The notes beneath the pieces were generated by a model, which saw nothing but the letters and a program-made list of their open reading frames with translations, made no database searches and was not told the DNA's origin. This document shows positions 24,835 through 32,077 of a DNA stretch of 32,077 bases, one piece after another. The stretch lies in assembly GCA_035353395.1 (NCBI GenBank), contig DAOPZL010000036.1, forward strand, positions 1 to 32,077. Direction: 5' to 3'. The stretch comes from UBA1801 sp035353395 (lineage in GTDB: Bacteria; Acidobacteriota; Holophagae; Holophagales; Holophagaceae). Positions within the stretch are counted from its first letter, which is position 1. Each line of letters starts with the position of its first letter. The position numbers and the translations under genes were made by a program.

Positions 24835-24864
24835 CGAAGCGGTTCCCATTGGGGAGGCGGCATC

Positions 24865-25038
24865 ATGTATACGACCGAGAACACGGAGTCCCAGGGCGCC
24901 CATCTGGTGGTGGAGGGGGACGGCTACACGGTCATGTCCCTGTGCGACAACCTGTCGATGGCCACGGAGGATGTGCTCTGGAGCGACGGATCGTGCTGCG
25001 CCTGCCCCGACTACACGACCGTCCCCTGCGCCTGCTGA
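24865..25038 (+). CDS. Cys-rich RiPP precursor peptide candidate
   Basis: 57 residues. GGAGG at 24853-24857 lies seven bases before the ATG. Residues 1-43 would be the leader (acidic, starting MYTTENTESQGAHLVVEGDG, with one Cys at 27). The last 14 residues are CCACPDYTTVPCAC, with Cys at 44, 45, 47, 55 and 57. CAC-P at the start and P-CAC at the end mirror each other around DYTTV. It resembles substrates of SPASM maturases that make Cys thioether links (sactipeptides, ranthipeptides); that class is inferred from Cys content and neighbours. It lies between one radical SAM gene and two more, and has its own strong promoter. I recognise no known precursor family. Confidence 0.75.
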   Translation: MYTTENTESQGAHLVVEGDGYTVMSLCDNLSMATEDVLWSDGSCCACPDYTTVPCAC

Positions 25039-25047
25039 TCGCCTAGT

Positions 25048-25083
25048 CCGGTCCCCCTCGCCAGCGAACCTTCCGGGGTCCGG
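25048..25083 (+). other. Hairpin after the precursor gene
   Basis: CCGGTCCCC (25048-25056) pairs with GGGGTCCGG (25075-25083) with one T-T mismatch and an 18-base loop, 10 bases after the precursor stop. No T-run follows. It could stabilise an abundant precursor message and reduce readthrough into the maturases, a common layout in peptide clusters. Confidence 0.35.
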
Positions 25084-25125
25084 CGCTCCCTTCGCGGACA
25101 CTTCACCCTCAAGGAGGCACCAGCG

Positions 25126-26610
25126 GTGCTAGACGAGGCCCTGGGCCCCCTTCACGTCACGGAAAACCTGATCACGCTGGAGCGCGGAGAGGACGAGCTG
25201 TTGCTTGTCAACTCCTTCTCGATGCGTCCGATGTACGTGGCGCGGGGCCGGGCGCAGGTGAAGGGCCTCCTTGAGGAGGCACGCGGCCGGTCGCTCGAGG
25301 CGCTGGCGGAACGGCGTCCCCAGGACGCGGCGCTGGTCCGTATGCTCCGGGAGCACCGGATCCTCCTGGGCGCGGGGGAGCGCGAACGCTACATCGGCGA
25401 GGAAATCGAGGCGAAGGCGGCCGAGCCGGCCCGGCCGAAGGACAAGATGACCGTCTTCCTGCTGGTCACCGAGGCATGCAACCAGGCTTGCATCTACTGC
25501 CTCAACGGCTCGGACACCTACCAGAAGTCCGCCCCCTCCGTGATGAGCCCGGACGTGGCGGTGGCGAGCATCCGGGCTTGCCTGGACAAGCTCAAGGCGG
25601 GAGGCACCCTCCAGGTCACCTTCTTCGGGGGCGAGCCCCTGCTCCAGTGGGCCCTGATCAAGGAGGTGATCCGGCGCTGCGAATCCGAGGTGCGGAAGGA
25701 CTACGGAGACCGGAAGATCGCCTACCACATCACCAGCAACCTCACCCTCAATCCTCCGGACCTGATCGAAGTACTGAAAAAGCACAACATGACCGTGCTC
25801 AGCGACATCGACGGCCCCCCGGAGGTGCATGACCGGTGCCGCCCGTACCTGGGCGGCCGGCCGTCCCACGCCCAGTCCGCGGCCACCATCCGCCGCCTGG
25901 TGGACGCCGGCATCAAGGTGGCGCTCCGCACCACGATCACCGCCCTCAACCAGGATGCAATCCTGGAGACCGCCGCCCACCACAAGGCCCTCGGGGCCGC
26001 CAACAGCGGCTTCGTGCCCGTGTGTGCAGTCAATTCGGACAAGGACTACCTGGCCGACGAGCTCCTGCCCGATCCCGACAGGATCATCGCCCGCCTCGTC
26101 GAACTCTACCGGAGCGGCCTGTGGAGCCGGGACAACCTCTTCCCCTTCAACGAGTACGTGCTGAAGCTGCGCCCAGGTTCCCGCCAGGTCACGGGCTGCG
26201 CCGCCCCCTCCGGCTCCACGCCGGTCATCCGCCCCAACGGCGACGTCTACCTGTGCATCTACCTGGTGGGGCAGGAGAAGTTCCGCTACGGAACCCTCTC
26301 GACGCCCTGGGACCGGCGCCTGCTCGACCGCTCGAGCGTGTCCCTGCATGTGGACAACGTCCCGGGCTGCAAGGCCTGCGCCTGGCGGTACGCCTGCGGC
26401 GGCGGCTGCCCGGTGATGAAGCTCGCCTGCCTGGACGGCGCGCCCGCCAGTCCCCGCGCCGAGGAATACGGCCGGCGGATCAACTGCGACTTCACCCGGG
26501 CCATCCTGACCGAGCTGCTCTGGGACACGGCCACCCGGCTCAGGGGCCAGCTCGGTCCCGGGACGCCCCAGGCGGACGGCGACCCCGTGGACCGGACCTC
26601 CTTCTGCTAG
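25126..26610 (+). CDS. Radical SAM/SPASM peptide maturase with N-terminal recognition-like domain
   Basis: 494 residues, GTG start with AAGGAGG at 25111-25117. Residues 1 to about 95 form a small alpha/beta domain (LITLERGEDELLLVNSF, RPMYVARGR, a helical EALAERRPQDAALVRML) in the position of RiPP recognition elements that bind leader peptides. The radical SAM motif is C118-x3-C122-x2-C125 and FFGGEPLLQW the GGE motif. C358 and C377 and the run C415, C418, C424, C428 (CKACAWRYACGGGC) build the SPASM auxiliary clusters. It resembles Cys-rich-peptide maturases such as CcpM by architecture, from memory only. It is paralogous to the next gene along its full length. Confidence 0.87.
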   Translation: MLDEALGPLHVTENLITLERGEDELLLVNSFSMRPMYVARGRAQVKGLLEEARGRSLEALAERRPQDAALVRMLREHRILLGAGERERYIGEEIEAKAAEPARPKDKMTVFLLVTEACNQACIYCLNGSDTYQKSAPSVMSPDVAVASIRACLDKLKAGGTLQVTFFGGEPLLQWALIKEVIRRCESEVRKDYGDRKIAYHITSNLTLNPPDLIEVLKKHNMTVLSDIDGPPEVHDRCRPYLGGRPSHAQSAATIRRLVDAGIKVALRTTITALNQDAILETAAHHKALGAANSGFVPVCAVNSDKDYLADELLPDPDRIIARLVELYRSGLWSRDNLFPFNEYVLKLRPGSRQVTGCAAPSGSTPVIRPNGDVYLCIYLVGQEKFRYGTLSTPWDRRLLDRSSVSLHVDNVPGCKACAWRYACGGGCPVMKLACLDGAPASPRAEEYGRRINCDFTRAILTELLWDTATRLRGQLGPGTPQADGDPVDRTSFC

Positions 26611-26614
26611 CGCC

Positions 26615-28021
26615 ATGCGCCCGGATCTCATCCTCCTCGAACGGGGCCAGGACGAACTCCTGGTCGCGGATCCGTACCATCTGCGCCCCCTGCACGTGCG
26701 GCGGGGCCGGGAACGGATCCTCCAGGTCCTCGCCGAGGCTGGCCCGGGGCTTCCCGTGGAGGCCCTCAGGGCCCGGTTCCCGGCCGACGGCGCCCTCGTC
26801 GACCTGCTGGTTGGCCACGGCATCCTCGGCCCGGAGCACGGACGGACCGAAGACGGCGCGGCCTGCCCCACCCCGCCGGGCCGGAAGGGCAGGATCACGC
26901 TCTACCTCCTGGTCACCGAGGCGTGCAATCTGCGCTGCGTCTACTGCCTCGACGGCTCCGGGACCTACGACCGGCAGGGGCCTTCCGGGATGAGCGAGGC
27001 CGTCGCCGTGCGCGCCGTGGAGACCTGCCTGTCGGAACTGGCCCCCGGCGGACGGCTGGAGGTCGCCTTCTTCGGCGGGGAGCCGCTGCTGAAGTGGTCC
27101 TTGGTGAAGCGGGTCATCCTGGCCTGCGAGGAGCGCCTGCGTCCCGCCCACCCGGACAAGCGCCTCACCTACCACCTGACCAGCAACCTGACCGTTCCGC
27201 CGCCGGACCTGGAGGCGTGGGTCACGCGCTACGGCATCCGCGTCCTGTGCGGCATCGACGGCCCCGCGGACGTCCATGACCGCTGCCGAGTCTGCTCGGG
27301 CGGAGGCCCGACCCACGACCGTTCCGCCGCCGTCGTCCGGAAGCTGGTGGACGCGGGCGCGGAGGTGACCCTGCGCGCCACGGTCACCGCGCTCAACGAG
27401 GACCGCATCGAGGAAGTCGCCGCCCATCACGAGGCCCTCGGAGGCTCATCTTCCCTCTTCGTGCCCCTTCGGCCCGTCAACTCGGACGAGCAGGTGGTGG
27501 AGGACCGGCTCCTGCCCGACCCGGCCAAGCTCATGGCCTCGGCCCTGGCCCTTCGGCGGAGCCCCTCGGCCAGGGCGCGGCTGTTCCCCTTCAACGACTT
27601 CTCGGCCAGGATCCGCCCGGGCGTCCGCCATCCGGTCGCCTGCGGTGCGCCTCTGGGCACGACCCGGGTGGTCCGCCCGAACGGCGACGTATATCCCTGC
27701 ATCTACCTGGTGGGCCGTCCCCAGCATCTCCTGGGGAACGTGGCCGGCCGGCTGGACGATGCGCCCCTGGCCCGGATGATGGCCGAGCTGCACGTCGACC
27801 GCCGCGAGGACTGCGCCGGCTGCGCCTGGCGCTACGCCTGCGGCGGCGGATGCCAGGTGATGGTCGCCGCCCGGGCCCTCGGACGGACGCGGCCCAGGAC
27901 GGCCGAATACGCGCGCGCGATCACCTGCGATTTCAGCCGCGCGCTCCTCGCGGCGGGACTCTGGGAGGCCGTGGACCGGGCCGGCCGGACCCGCGAGGGC
28001 CCGGCCGGCGGTCTTCCCTAG
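26615..28021 (+). CDS. Second paralogous radical SAM/SPASM peptide maturase
   Basis: 468 residues, starting four bases after the previous stop. It matches the upstream maturase over its length: N-terminal LILLERGQDELLVADPYHLR (leader-recognition-like), C104-x3-C108-x2-C111 (ACNLRCVYC), FFGGEPLLKW, a shared SNLT segment, GIDGPADVHDRCR, and SPASM C400, C403, C409, C413 (CAGCAWRYACGGGC). All cluster ligands are kept, so it should be active. Tandem duplication followed by divergence suggests a second modification or a second site on the same peptide. Its TAG stop lies inside CTAG shared with the stop of the convergent amidohydrolase gene. Confidence 0.87.
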   Translation: MRPDLILLERGQDELLVADPYHLRPLHVRRGRERILQVLAEAGPGLPVEALRARFPADGALVDLLVGHGILGPEHGRTEDGAACPTPPGRKGRITLYLLVTEACNLRCVYCLDGSGTYDRQGPSGMSEAVAVRAVETCLSELAPGGRLEVAFFGGEPLLKWSLVKRVILACEERLRPAHPDKRLTYHLTSNLTVPPPDLEAWVTRYGIRVLCGIDGPADVHDRCRVCSGGGPTHDRSAAVVRKLVDAGAEVTLRATVTALNEDRIEEVAAHHEALGGSSSLFVPLRPVNSDEQVVEDRLLPDPAKLMASALALRRSPSARARLFPFNDFSARIRPGVRHPVACGAPLGTTRVVRPNGDVYPCIYLVGRPQHLLGNVAGRLDDAPLARMMAELHVDRREDCAGCAWRYACGGGCQVMVAARALGRTRPRTAEYARAITCDFSRALLAAGLWEAVDRAGRTREGPAGGLP

Positions 28022-29622
28022 AACCCGTTACGGTAGACGACCTCGCCCCCGCAGAGGGTCATGCTCACGTGCGCGTCCTTGATCTCCTCGGGCCGGATCC
28101 TGAACAGGTCCCGATCCAGGACCGCGACGTCGGCCAGCTTCCCCGGCGTGATGGAGCCCTTCTCCGCCTCCGCGAACTCCGCCCAGGCTCCTCCCAGGGT
28201 CGAGGCATGGATGGCGGCCTCGAGGGAGATCTTCTGCTCCGGAATCCAGCCGTCCGGGTGGCGTCCGTCCAGCGTCTGGCGCGTGACGGCGGCGTGGATG
28301 GCCAGGATCGGGTCCATGGGGGCCACCGGCCAGTCCGAACCGAAGGCCAGCGCCACCCCCGCGTCCAGGAAGGACCGGTAGGGGAACGCCCAGGCCAGGC
28401 GCGCCTCGTCGATCAGGCTCCCGGCCCAGCGGCCGTCGTCGATGGCGTGGTAGGGCTGGACGGAGGCGATCACCCGCCCGCGCGCGAAGCGGGCGAAGTC
28501 CTCGGGACGCACGTGCTGGGCGTGTTCCATGCGGAACCGCCGGTCGCGTTCTCCGCCGGCCTGCTCCACCTCCTCGAAGATGCCGAGCAGGGCGTCGATG
28601 GCCCGGTCGCCGATCGCGTGGATGGCCACCTGGAGGTCTCCCTGGTCCGCCGCCTGCACCCGTTCCTTCATGATCCCTTCCGGGAACATCTGGGAATGGA
28701 ACAGCCCCCGGTTCCCGGTCCCGAGGTAGGGATCGAAGAAGCTGGCGGTGCTGGAGCCCAGCGAGCCGTCCGCGAAGCCCTTGAGGCCGGCGAAGCGCAG
28801 CCGTGCCGATCCGAAACCGGACTTGAGCTTGAGCTTGACGGTTTCGGAGACGAACGTGATGGGCAGGTAGAACGAGATGCGGGTCGTCAGCCGGCCTTCC
28901 TTGAGAAGGTCCTGGTAGGCGTCGAAGCCGGCCTCCCCCGAGACGTCATGGACGGTGGTGACGCCTTTCTCGGCGGCCGCCCTCAGGGATGCCTCGGCCA
29001 TCCGGCGGAGCTGCGCGCGCGTGGGAGGCGGGAAGATCTGGTAGACGAGGTCCGCGGCCGCGTCCTTCAGGATTCCCGTCGGCTCCCCCGTCGCGGGATC
29101 CCGGACGATCTCGCCGCCCGGCACGTCCGGCGTGTCGCGGCCGATGTGCGCCAGGCGCAGGGCGACGCTGTTGCACAGGGCCATGTGGCCGTCGAGGCGG
29201 TTGAGGCAGACGGGGTGGCGCGGGGTGATGTCGTCGATCCACTCCTTCCGGGGCAGCTCGACCTTGGTGAAGCACTGGTGGTCCCAGTTCCCTTCGACGA
29301 CCCACTCCCCTTCCGGCAGGTCCTCGACGTAGGCTCCGAGGCGGGCCCGGAACTCCTCCCGGGAAGCCACCCCGCGCAGCTGGACGCTCGACAGGGCCTG
29401 CCCGCCCTGGATGAAGTGGACATGACTGTCGATCAGCCCCGGCAGGACGAACCGCCCTTCCAGGTCGACGACGCGGGTCGCCGGTCCCGCCCAGGGTGCG
29501 ATGTCCTCGCGGCTCCCCACTGCCGCGATCCGGTCCCCGACGACGGCCACGGCCTCGATCCACGGGCGAGCCGGATCCACCGTGTAGATGCGCCCTCCCG
29601 TCAGGATGAGATCAGCGTGCAT
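28018..29622 (-). CDS. YtcJ-type metal-dependent amidohydrolase
   Basis: 534 residues, amidohydrolase family 3. H67 and H69 (DSHVHF) form the HxH metal motif. EGNWDHQ, AIHAIGDRAIDALL, MEHAQHV and the metal Asp in FGSDWPV follow in the usual order, and SITPGKLADVAVLD is the C-terminal beta-sandwich signature. Activity on formamides or cyclic amides is typical, but no substrate is established for YtcJ. ATG at 29622 has AAAGGAG upstream on its strand. It follows the DmpA-type peptidase in the same direction. Confidence 0.88.
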   Translation of the reverse strand: MHADLILTGGRIYTVDPARPWIEAVAVVGDRIAAVGSREDIAPWAGPATRVVDLEGRFVLPGLIDSHVHFIQGGQALSSVQLRGVASREEFRARLGAYVEDLPEGEWVVEGNWDHQCFTKVELPRKEWIDDITPRHPVCLNRLDGHMALCNSVALRLAHIGRDTPDVPGGEIVRDPATGEPTGILKDAAADLVYQIFPPPTRAQLRRMAEASLRAAAEKGVTTVHDVSGEAGFDAYQDLLKEGRLTTRISFYLPITFVSETVKLKLKSGFGSARLRFAGLKGFADGSLGSSTASFFDPYLGTGNRGLFHSQMFPEGIMKERVQAADQGDLQVAIHAIGDRAIDALLGIFEEVEQAGGERDRRFRMEHAQHVRPEDFARFARGRVIASVQPYHAIDDGRWAGSLIDEARLAWAFPYRSFLDAGVALAFGSDWPVAPMDPILAIHAAVTRQTLDGRHPDGWIPEQKISLEAAIHASTLGGAWAEFAEAEKGSITPGKLADVAVLDRDLFRIRPEEIKDAHVSMTLCGGEVVYRNGF

Positions 29623-29644
29623 GACGACTCCTTTGCGCAGTTGC

Positions 29645-29734
29645 GGGCCGGGCTTTCCCGGCCCTGGGGCGGTATCCGAGGCCTCGCCGCCCCGCCGAGG
29701 CTTGTCCAGGGCACCCGCCGAGCCTGGGTGCCCT
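29645..29734 (-). other. Hairpins between DmpA-type and YtcJ-type genes
   Basis: Two perfect inverted repeats: GGGCCGGG/CCCGGCCC around a CTTT loop (29645-29664), and AGGGCACCC/GGGTGCCCT (29708-29716, 29726-29734), the latter overlapping the last base of the DmpA-type stop codon. No T-run on the minus strand, so partial termination or mRNA end protection is likelier than full termination. Confidence 0.45.
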
Positions 29735-30783
29735 CAGGATTTCGACTGGAGCAGGGCGCGCAGCCCGTGGCGGCAGTGTCCTTCCCGCCCCACCACCGTC
29801 TCCGCGTGCCACAAAGCATTCAGGATGGCCTGTTCCGTGCTCTCCGCGGCCGCGCGGAACAGGGGATCCAGCAGGGTCTCGTGCAGGACCGCCAGCGCCG
29901 GCATGGGCCGGTCGGCGGTCTGGGGAATGGTGCAGGCCGTCGAGAAGGCGAGGGAGATGTCGCCGCTGCCGTGCCCGAAGAACGATCCAGTCCGGGCCAG
30001 CCCCGCCCCCGCGCGCAGGGAGAGCCTCCTCAGCTGCCTGGCGTCGAGGGGAGCGTCCGTCGCCATGACCATGATGATCGATCCCTTCTCGGACGGGCAC
30101 TCGGCGCCGGATCCGGAGAGCGTCTCCGGCGGGCGAAGGTCCAGGGGCCTGCCCGCGACCGTGAGCATCCCGGGAACCCCGAAATTGGCCAGCACCAGGA
30201 GCCCCACGGTGAACGCCCTCCCGTCGGCAAGCCTGGTCGTCCGCGAGCTGGTGCCGATGCCTCCCTTGAACCCGAAGCAGCTCATCCCCCGGCCCGCCCC
30301 GACGGCCCCCTGGTCCACCTGGGACGAGGCCGCCTCGCTGGCGGCCCGGTAGTGCTGCTCCGCCACTTCCATGGCCTGGATGTCGTTCAGGTATCCGTCG
30401 TTGCATTCGAGCACCAGCGGATTGAGCGTCGGCTCTCCGCGCCCGATGGCCGGGTTCGCGGCGATCGCCTGCCGGATCTGCGCCTGCGCCACCGCGCCCA
30501 CCGAGAACGTGTTGGTCAGGGCGATGGGCGTCTCGAGGACGCCGAGTTCCTGGACCTGGACCAGGCCCACGCTCTTGCCGAACCCGTTCAGGATGGTCAC
30601 GGCCGCCGGCATCTTGTCCTGGAACCAGTTCCCCCCGTGCGGCAGGATGACGGTCACCCCGGTTTGGCAGGGGCCGCTGGCCAGCGTGCAGTGGCCGACC
30701 TTCACGCCCTGCACGTCCGTGATGGCGCCGCGCTTCCCGGGCGGAAGGGTGCCTACCTGGGGGACAGTCGGTGGAGTCGACAT
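29734..30783 (-). CDS. P1-family (DmpA-type) aminopeptidase
   Basis: 349 residues, N-terminal-nucleophile peptidase of the DmpA/BapA group; members remove N-terminal D-, L- or beta-amino acids. The self-cleavage region is GAGRGMSCFGFKGGIGTSSR (about 162-181), where the chain splits before a Thr/Ser nucleophile. Family starts ITDVQGVKVGHCTL and ALTNTFSVG are present, as is IIMVMATDAPLDARQLRRL. No signal peptide, so cytoplasmic. Next to a peptide-type binding protein and a YtcJ enzyme it fits degradation of imported unusual peptides. Confidence 0.9.
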   Translation of the reverse strand: MSTPPTVPQVGTLPPGKRGAITDVQGVKVGHCTLASGPCQTGVTVILPHGGNWFQDKMPAAVTILNGFGKSVGLVQVQELGVLETPIALTNTFSVGAVAQAQIRQAIAANPAIGRGEPTLNPLVLECNDGYLNDIQAMEVAEQHYRAASEAASSQVDQGAVGAGRGMSCFGFKGGIGTSSRTTRLADGRAFTVGLLVLANFGVPGMLTVAGRPLDLRPPETLSGSGAECPSEKGSIIMVMATDAPLDARQLRRLSLRAGAGLARTGSFFGHGSGDISLAFSTACTIPQTADRPMPALAVLHETLLDPLFRAAAESTEQAILNALWHAETVVGREGHCRHGLRALLQSKS

Positions 30784-30844
30784 TGGGTTCCTTGAGTTCT
30801 GGAGTGGCGACCCGACGACGCGCGAGACCTCGGGTCCGCTGGGA

Positions 30845-31783
30845 TCATCTCGGGAGCCACGATTTCGCGACCGGATAGTCTCCCTGCTGGTCCAGGTCCT
30901 TGTAGCCCTTCAGTTCGACGTCGGTCGACCGCTTCATCCTGGCCATGAACTCGCTCCGGTTGCTGAGCAGCCACATGTCCATCAGGATCTTGAAGCTGGC
31001 GATCAGCCCGACGTACGAGTTGGTGTAGTGGAACGACTTGTTGGCGCAGACGATGGTCTCGTCGGCCAGGGGATAGACCGGGCACCTCTGGGAGTCCGTG
31101 AAGAGATAGATCTTGCCGCCTCTCTCCTTCACCAGGTTCACGACATGGATGTCCTCCCGCGCGTAGAGCGGGATCGAGACGACGATCAGGACGTCCTTCT
31201 CATTGAAAAGGCTAAGCTTGTGGATGTAGTCCGCGATCGATCCGGCCAGCAGGATGATCTGCTTGCCCGCGTTCGAGGTCAGCAGGAAGGCATAGAGTTC
31301 CGCGACGTGCGCCGTGGAACCGAACCCGCACAGGAAGATCCGCCCGGCGCCGTCGAGCCCCTGGATCATCCTCTCCAGGGTCTTGACGTTCAGGTTCCGG
31401 AACGTGTTCCGGAGGTTGTCCATCTCGTAGTGGGCCAGCTTCTCGAACTGCTTGTCATTGCCCAGCATGGCCAGCTCGGTGCCCACGATCTCGCCGTAGG
31501 GGTTGAGCTGCTGCTTGATCGCCTTCTGGACCGCCTTCTTGAAATCCGCGTAGCCCGTGAATCCGATGTTCTTGGCGAACCTGATGATGGTCGCCTCGCT
31601 CACGCCGATGGACCGGCTGAGCGCCTGGATCGAGGAGAACCCGACCCGCTGTGCGTCGCCCAGGATGCTCAGCGCGATCTTCTTGTGGGTCTCCTGCATC
31701 GTGGGAAACGCCTTGTTGATGATCTCGACGATCCTTCCCCACTCGTCCACGATGCCCGCATTCCGGCTCGATATCGGATTCAT
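30845..31783 (-). CDS. RpiR/MurR-family transcriptional regulator
   Basis: 312 residues: an N-terminal helix-turn-helix (about 35-80; ALSRSIGVSEATIIRFAKNIGF shortened) and a C-terminal SIS domain (about 125-265; IFLCGFGSTAHVAELYAFLL, VLIVVSIPLYARE) that binds phosphosugars or related ligands. Such regulators often sit beside sugar or peptide uptake genes. It lies between a binding-protein gene upstream and the aminopeptidase downstream on the same strand. GAGG lies four bases before ATG 31783. Confidence 0.9.
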   Translation of the reverse strand: MNPISSRNAGIVDEWGRIVEIINKAFPTMQETHKKIALSILGDAQRVGFSSIQALSRSIGVSEATIIRFAKNIGFTGYADFKKAVQKAIKQQLNPYGEIVGTELAMLGNDKQFEKLAHYEMDNLRNTFRNLNVKTLERMIQGLDGAGRIFLCGFGSTAHVAELYAFLLTSNAGKQIILLAGSIADYIHKLSLFNEKDVLIVVSIPLYAREDIHVVNLVKERGGKIYLFTDSQRCPVYPLADETIVCANKSFHYTNSYVGLIASFKILMDMWLLSNRSEFMARMKRSTDVELKGYKDLDQQGDYPVAKSWLPR

Positions 31784-31791
31784 ATCGCCTC

Positions 31792-31820
31792 AACTTATCC
31801 TGGAAGCCTCCCATCGGCAA
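31792..31820 (-). promoter_or_regulatory. Promoter of the RpiR-type regulator
   Basis: On the minus strand TTGCCG (31820-31815), 17-base spacer, TAAGTT (31797-31792), then 8 bases to ATG 31783. This suggests a very short leader. Confidence 0.45.
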
Positions 31821-31860
31821 GCCGTGGCTCCCAGGGACAGGACCTGTAGCCGTCATCCGA

Positions 31861-31897
31861 AAACGATCCCCGGGGAGGATCCATTCTCCCCGGGGAT
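31861..31897 (-). terminator. Terminator of the solute-binding protein gene
   Basis: A perfect 12-bp inverted repeat, ATCCCCGGGGAG (31866-31877) with CTCCCCGGGGAT (31886-31897), loop of eight bases. It begins 16 bases after the stop on the minus strand and is followed there by CG and a short T4. Confidence 0.65.
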
Positions 31898-31913
31898 GCA
31901 GGACGGAAGCAGA

Positions 31914-32077
31914 CTAGTTGACGCGCATCTCGTAGATCGGGTAGTCGGACCAGCCGTTCCAGGGAACGATGAACTTCTTGAGCTTGGGCCCGAGCACCCA
32001 GAGGTGCTTCTCGGAGAACAGAGGCAGCCACGCGGCCTGGTCGATGACGATCTTCTTCTCGAGGTCGGCGTAGAGCT
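31914..32077 (-). CDS. Peptide-type ABC binding protein, C-terminal fragment
   Basis: Only the last 54 residues are in the window; the rest lies beyond its right edge. QAAWLPLFSEKHLWVLGPKL followed by WNGWSDYPIYEMRVN at the stop is the C-terminal pattern of family 5 solute-binding proteins (DppA/OppA type). It is followed by a strong hairpin terminator and then the RpiR-type regulator. Confidence 0.7.
   Translation of the reverse strand, partial: LYADLEKKIVIDQAAWLPLFSEKHLWVLGPKLKKFIVPWNGWSDYPIYEMRVN

Noticed and set aside
24816..25046. 76-residue frame overlapping the precursor, also containing Cys
   Set aside because: No ribosome site, Arg/Gly-rich antiphase composition, while the 57-residue frame has both promoter and ribosome site in register.

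Overview
The window is strongly G+C-rich bacterial DNA with densely packed, mostly complete genes and two 100-base runs of N (17325-17424, 20994-21093) that mark scaffold joins of unknown real length. I find no rRNA, tRNA, CRISPR or insertion sequence. Several promoters read TTGAC(A/G/T)-N17-TANNNT, and two starts look leaderless. Gene content (tryptophanase, two-subunit fumarase, malic enzyme, amino-acid and peptide uptake) suggests an amino-acid- and peptide-using anaerobe or facultative anaerobe. Acidobacteriota (Holophaga/Geothrix-like) would fit, but this is a low-confidence inference.

Region 1 (1-10143, + strand) holds argH, a polar amino-acid ABC transporter (permease, ATPase, binding protein), an AroM-family protein and a HutI-like amidohydrolase. 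These are followed by a GntR/FadR regulator, a malic enzyme and the alpha and beta subunits of a class I fumarase. Chemically the set is coherent: lyase chemistry releases fumarate, fumarase makes malate, and malic enzyme makes pyruvate.

Region 2 (10173-15509) has an MFS transporter, then an intergenic stretch with a promoter, a 42-codon possibly leaderless ORF or structured RNA, and a strong intrinsic terminator. It continues with a divergent tryptophanase, a HisC-type aminotransferase and, convergent to them, a D-cysteine desulfhydrase/ACC-deaminase-family enzyme.

Region 3 (15657-20765, - strand) is an Fe(III)-type ABC importer (binding protein, ATPase, two-domain permease) broken by the first gap. 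A left-handed-beta-helix protein translationally coupled to a HAD hydrolase lies beyond it. Divergent from these is a sulfotransferase interrupted by the second gap, with a probable one-base frameshift near its start.

Region 4 (21903-28021, + strand) is the most interesting part: an apparently undescribed RiPP-type cluster. It comprises an ABC-2 exporter (ATPase and permease), a radical SAM/SPASM enzyme, a 57-residue Cys-rich precursor ending in a mirror motif CACP...PCAC, and two tandem paralogous radical SAM/SPASM maturases with N-terminal recognition-like domains. The precursor has the best promoter in the window (TTGACA-N17-TATGTT), placed across the stop codon of the first radical SAM gene.

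Region 5 (28018-32077, - strand) contains a YtcJ-type amidohydrolase, a DmpA-type aminopeptidase, an RpiR/MurR-type regulator and the C-terminus of a peptide-type solute-binding protein. It looks like a peptide-scavenging locus and is transcribed toward the RiPP cluster.
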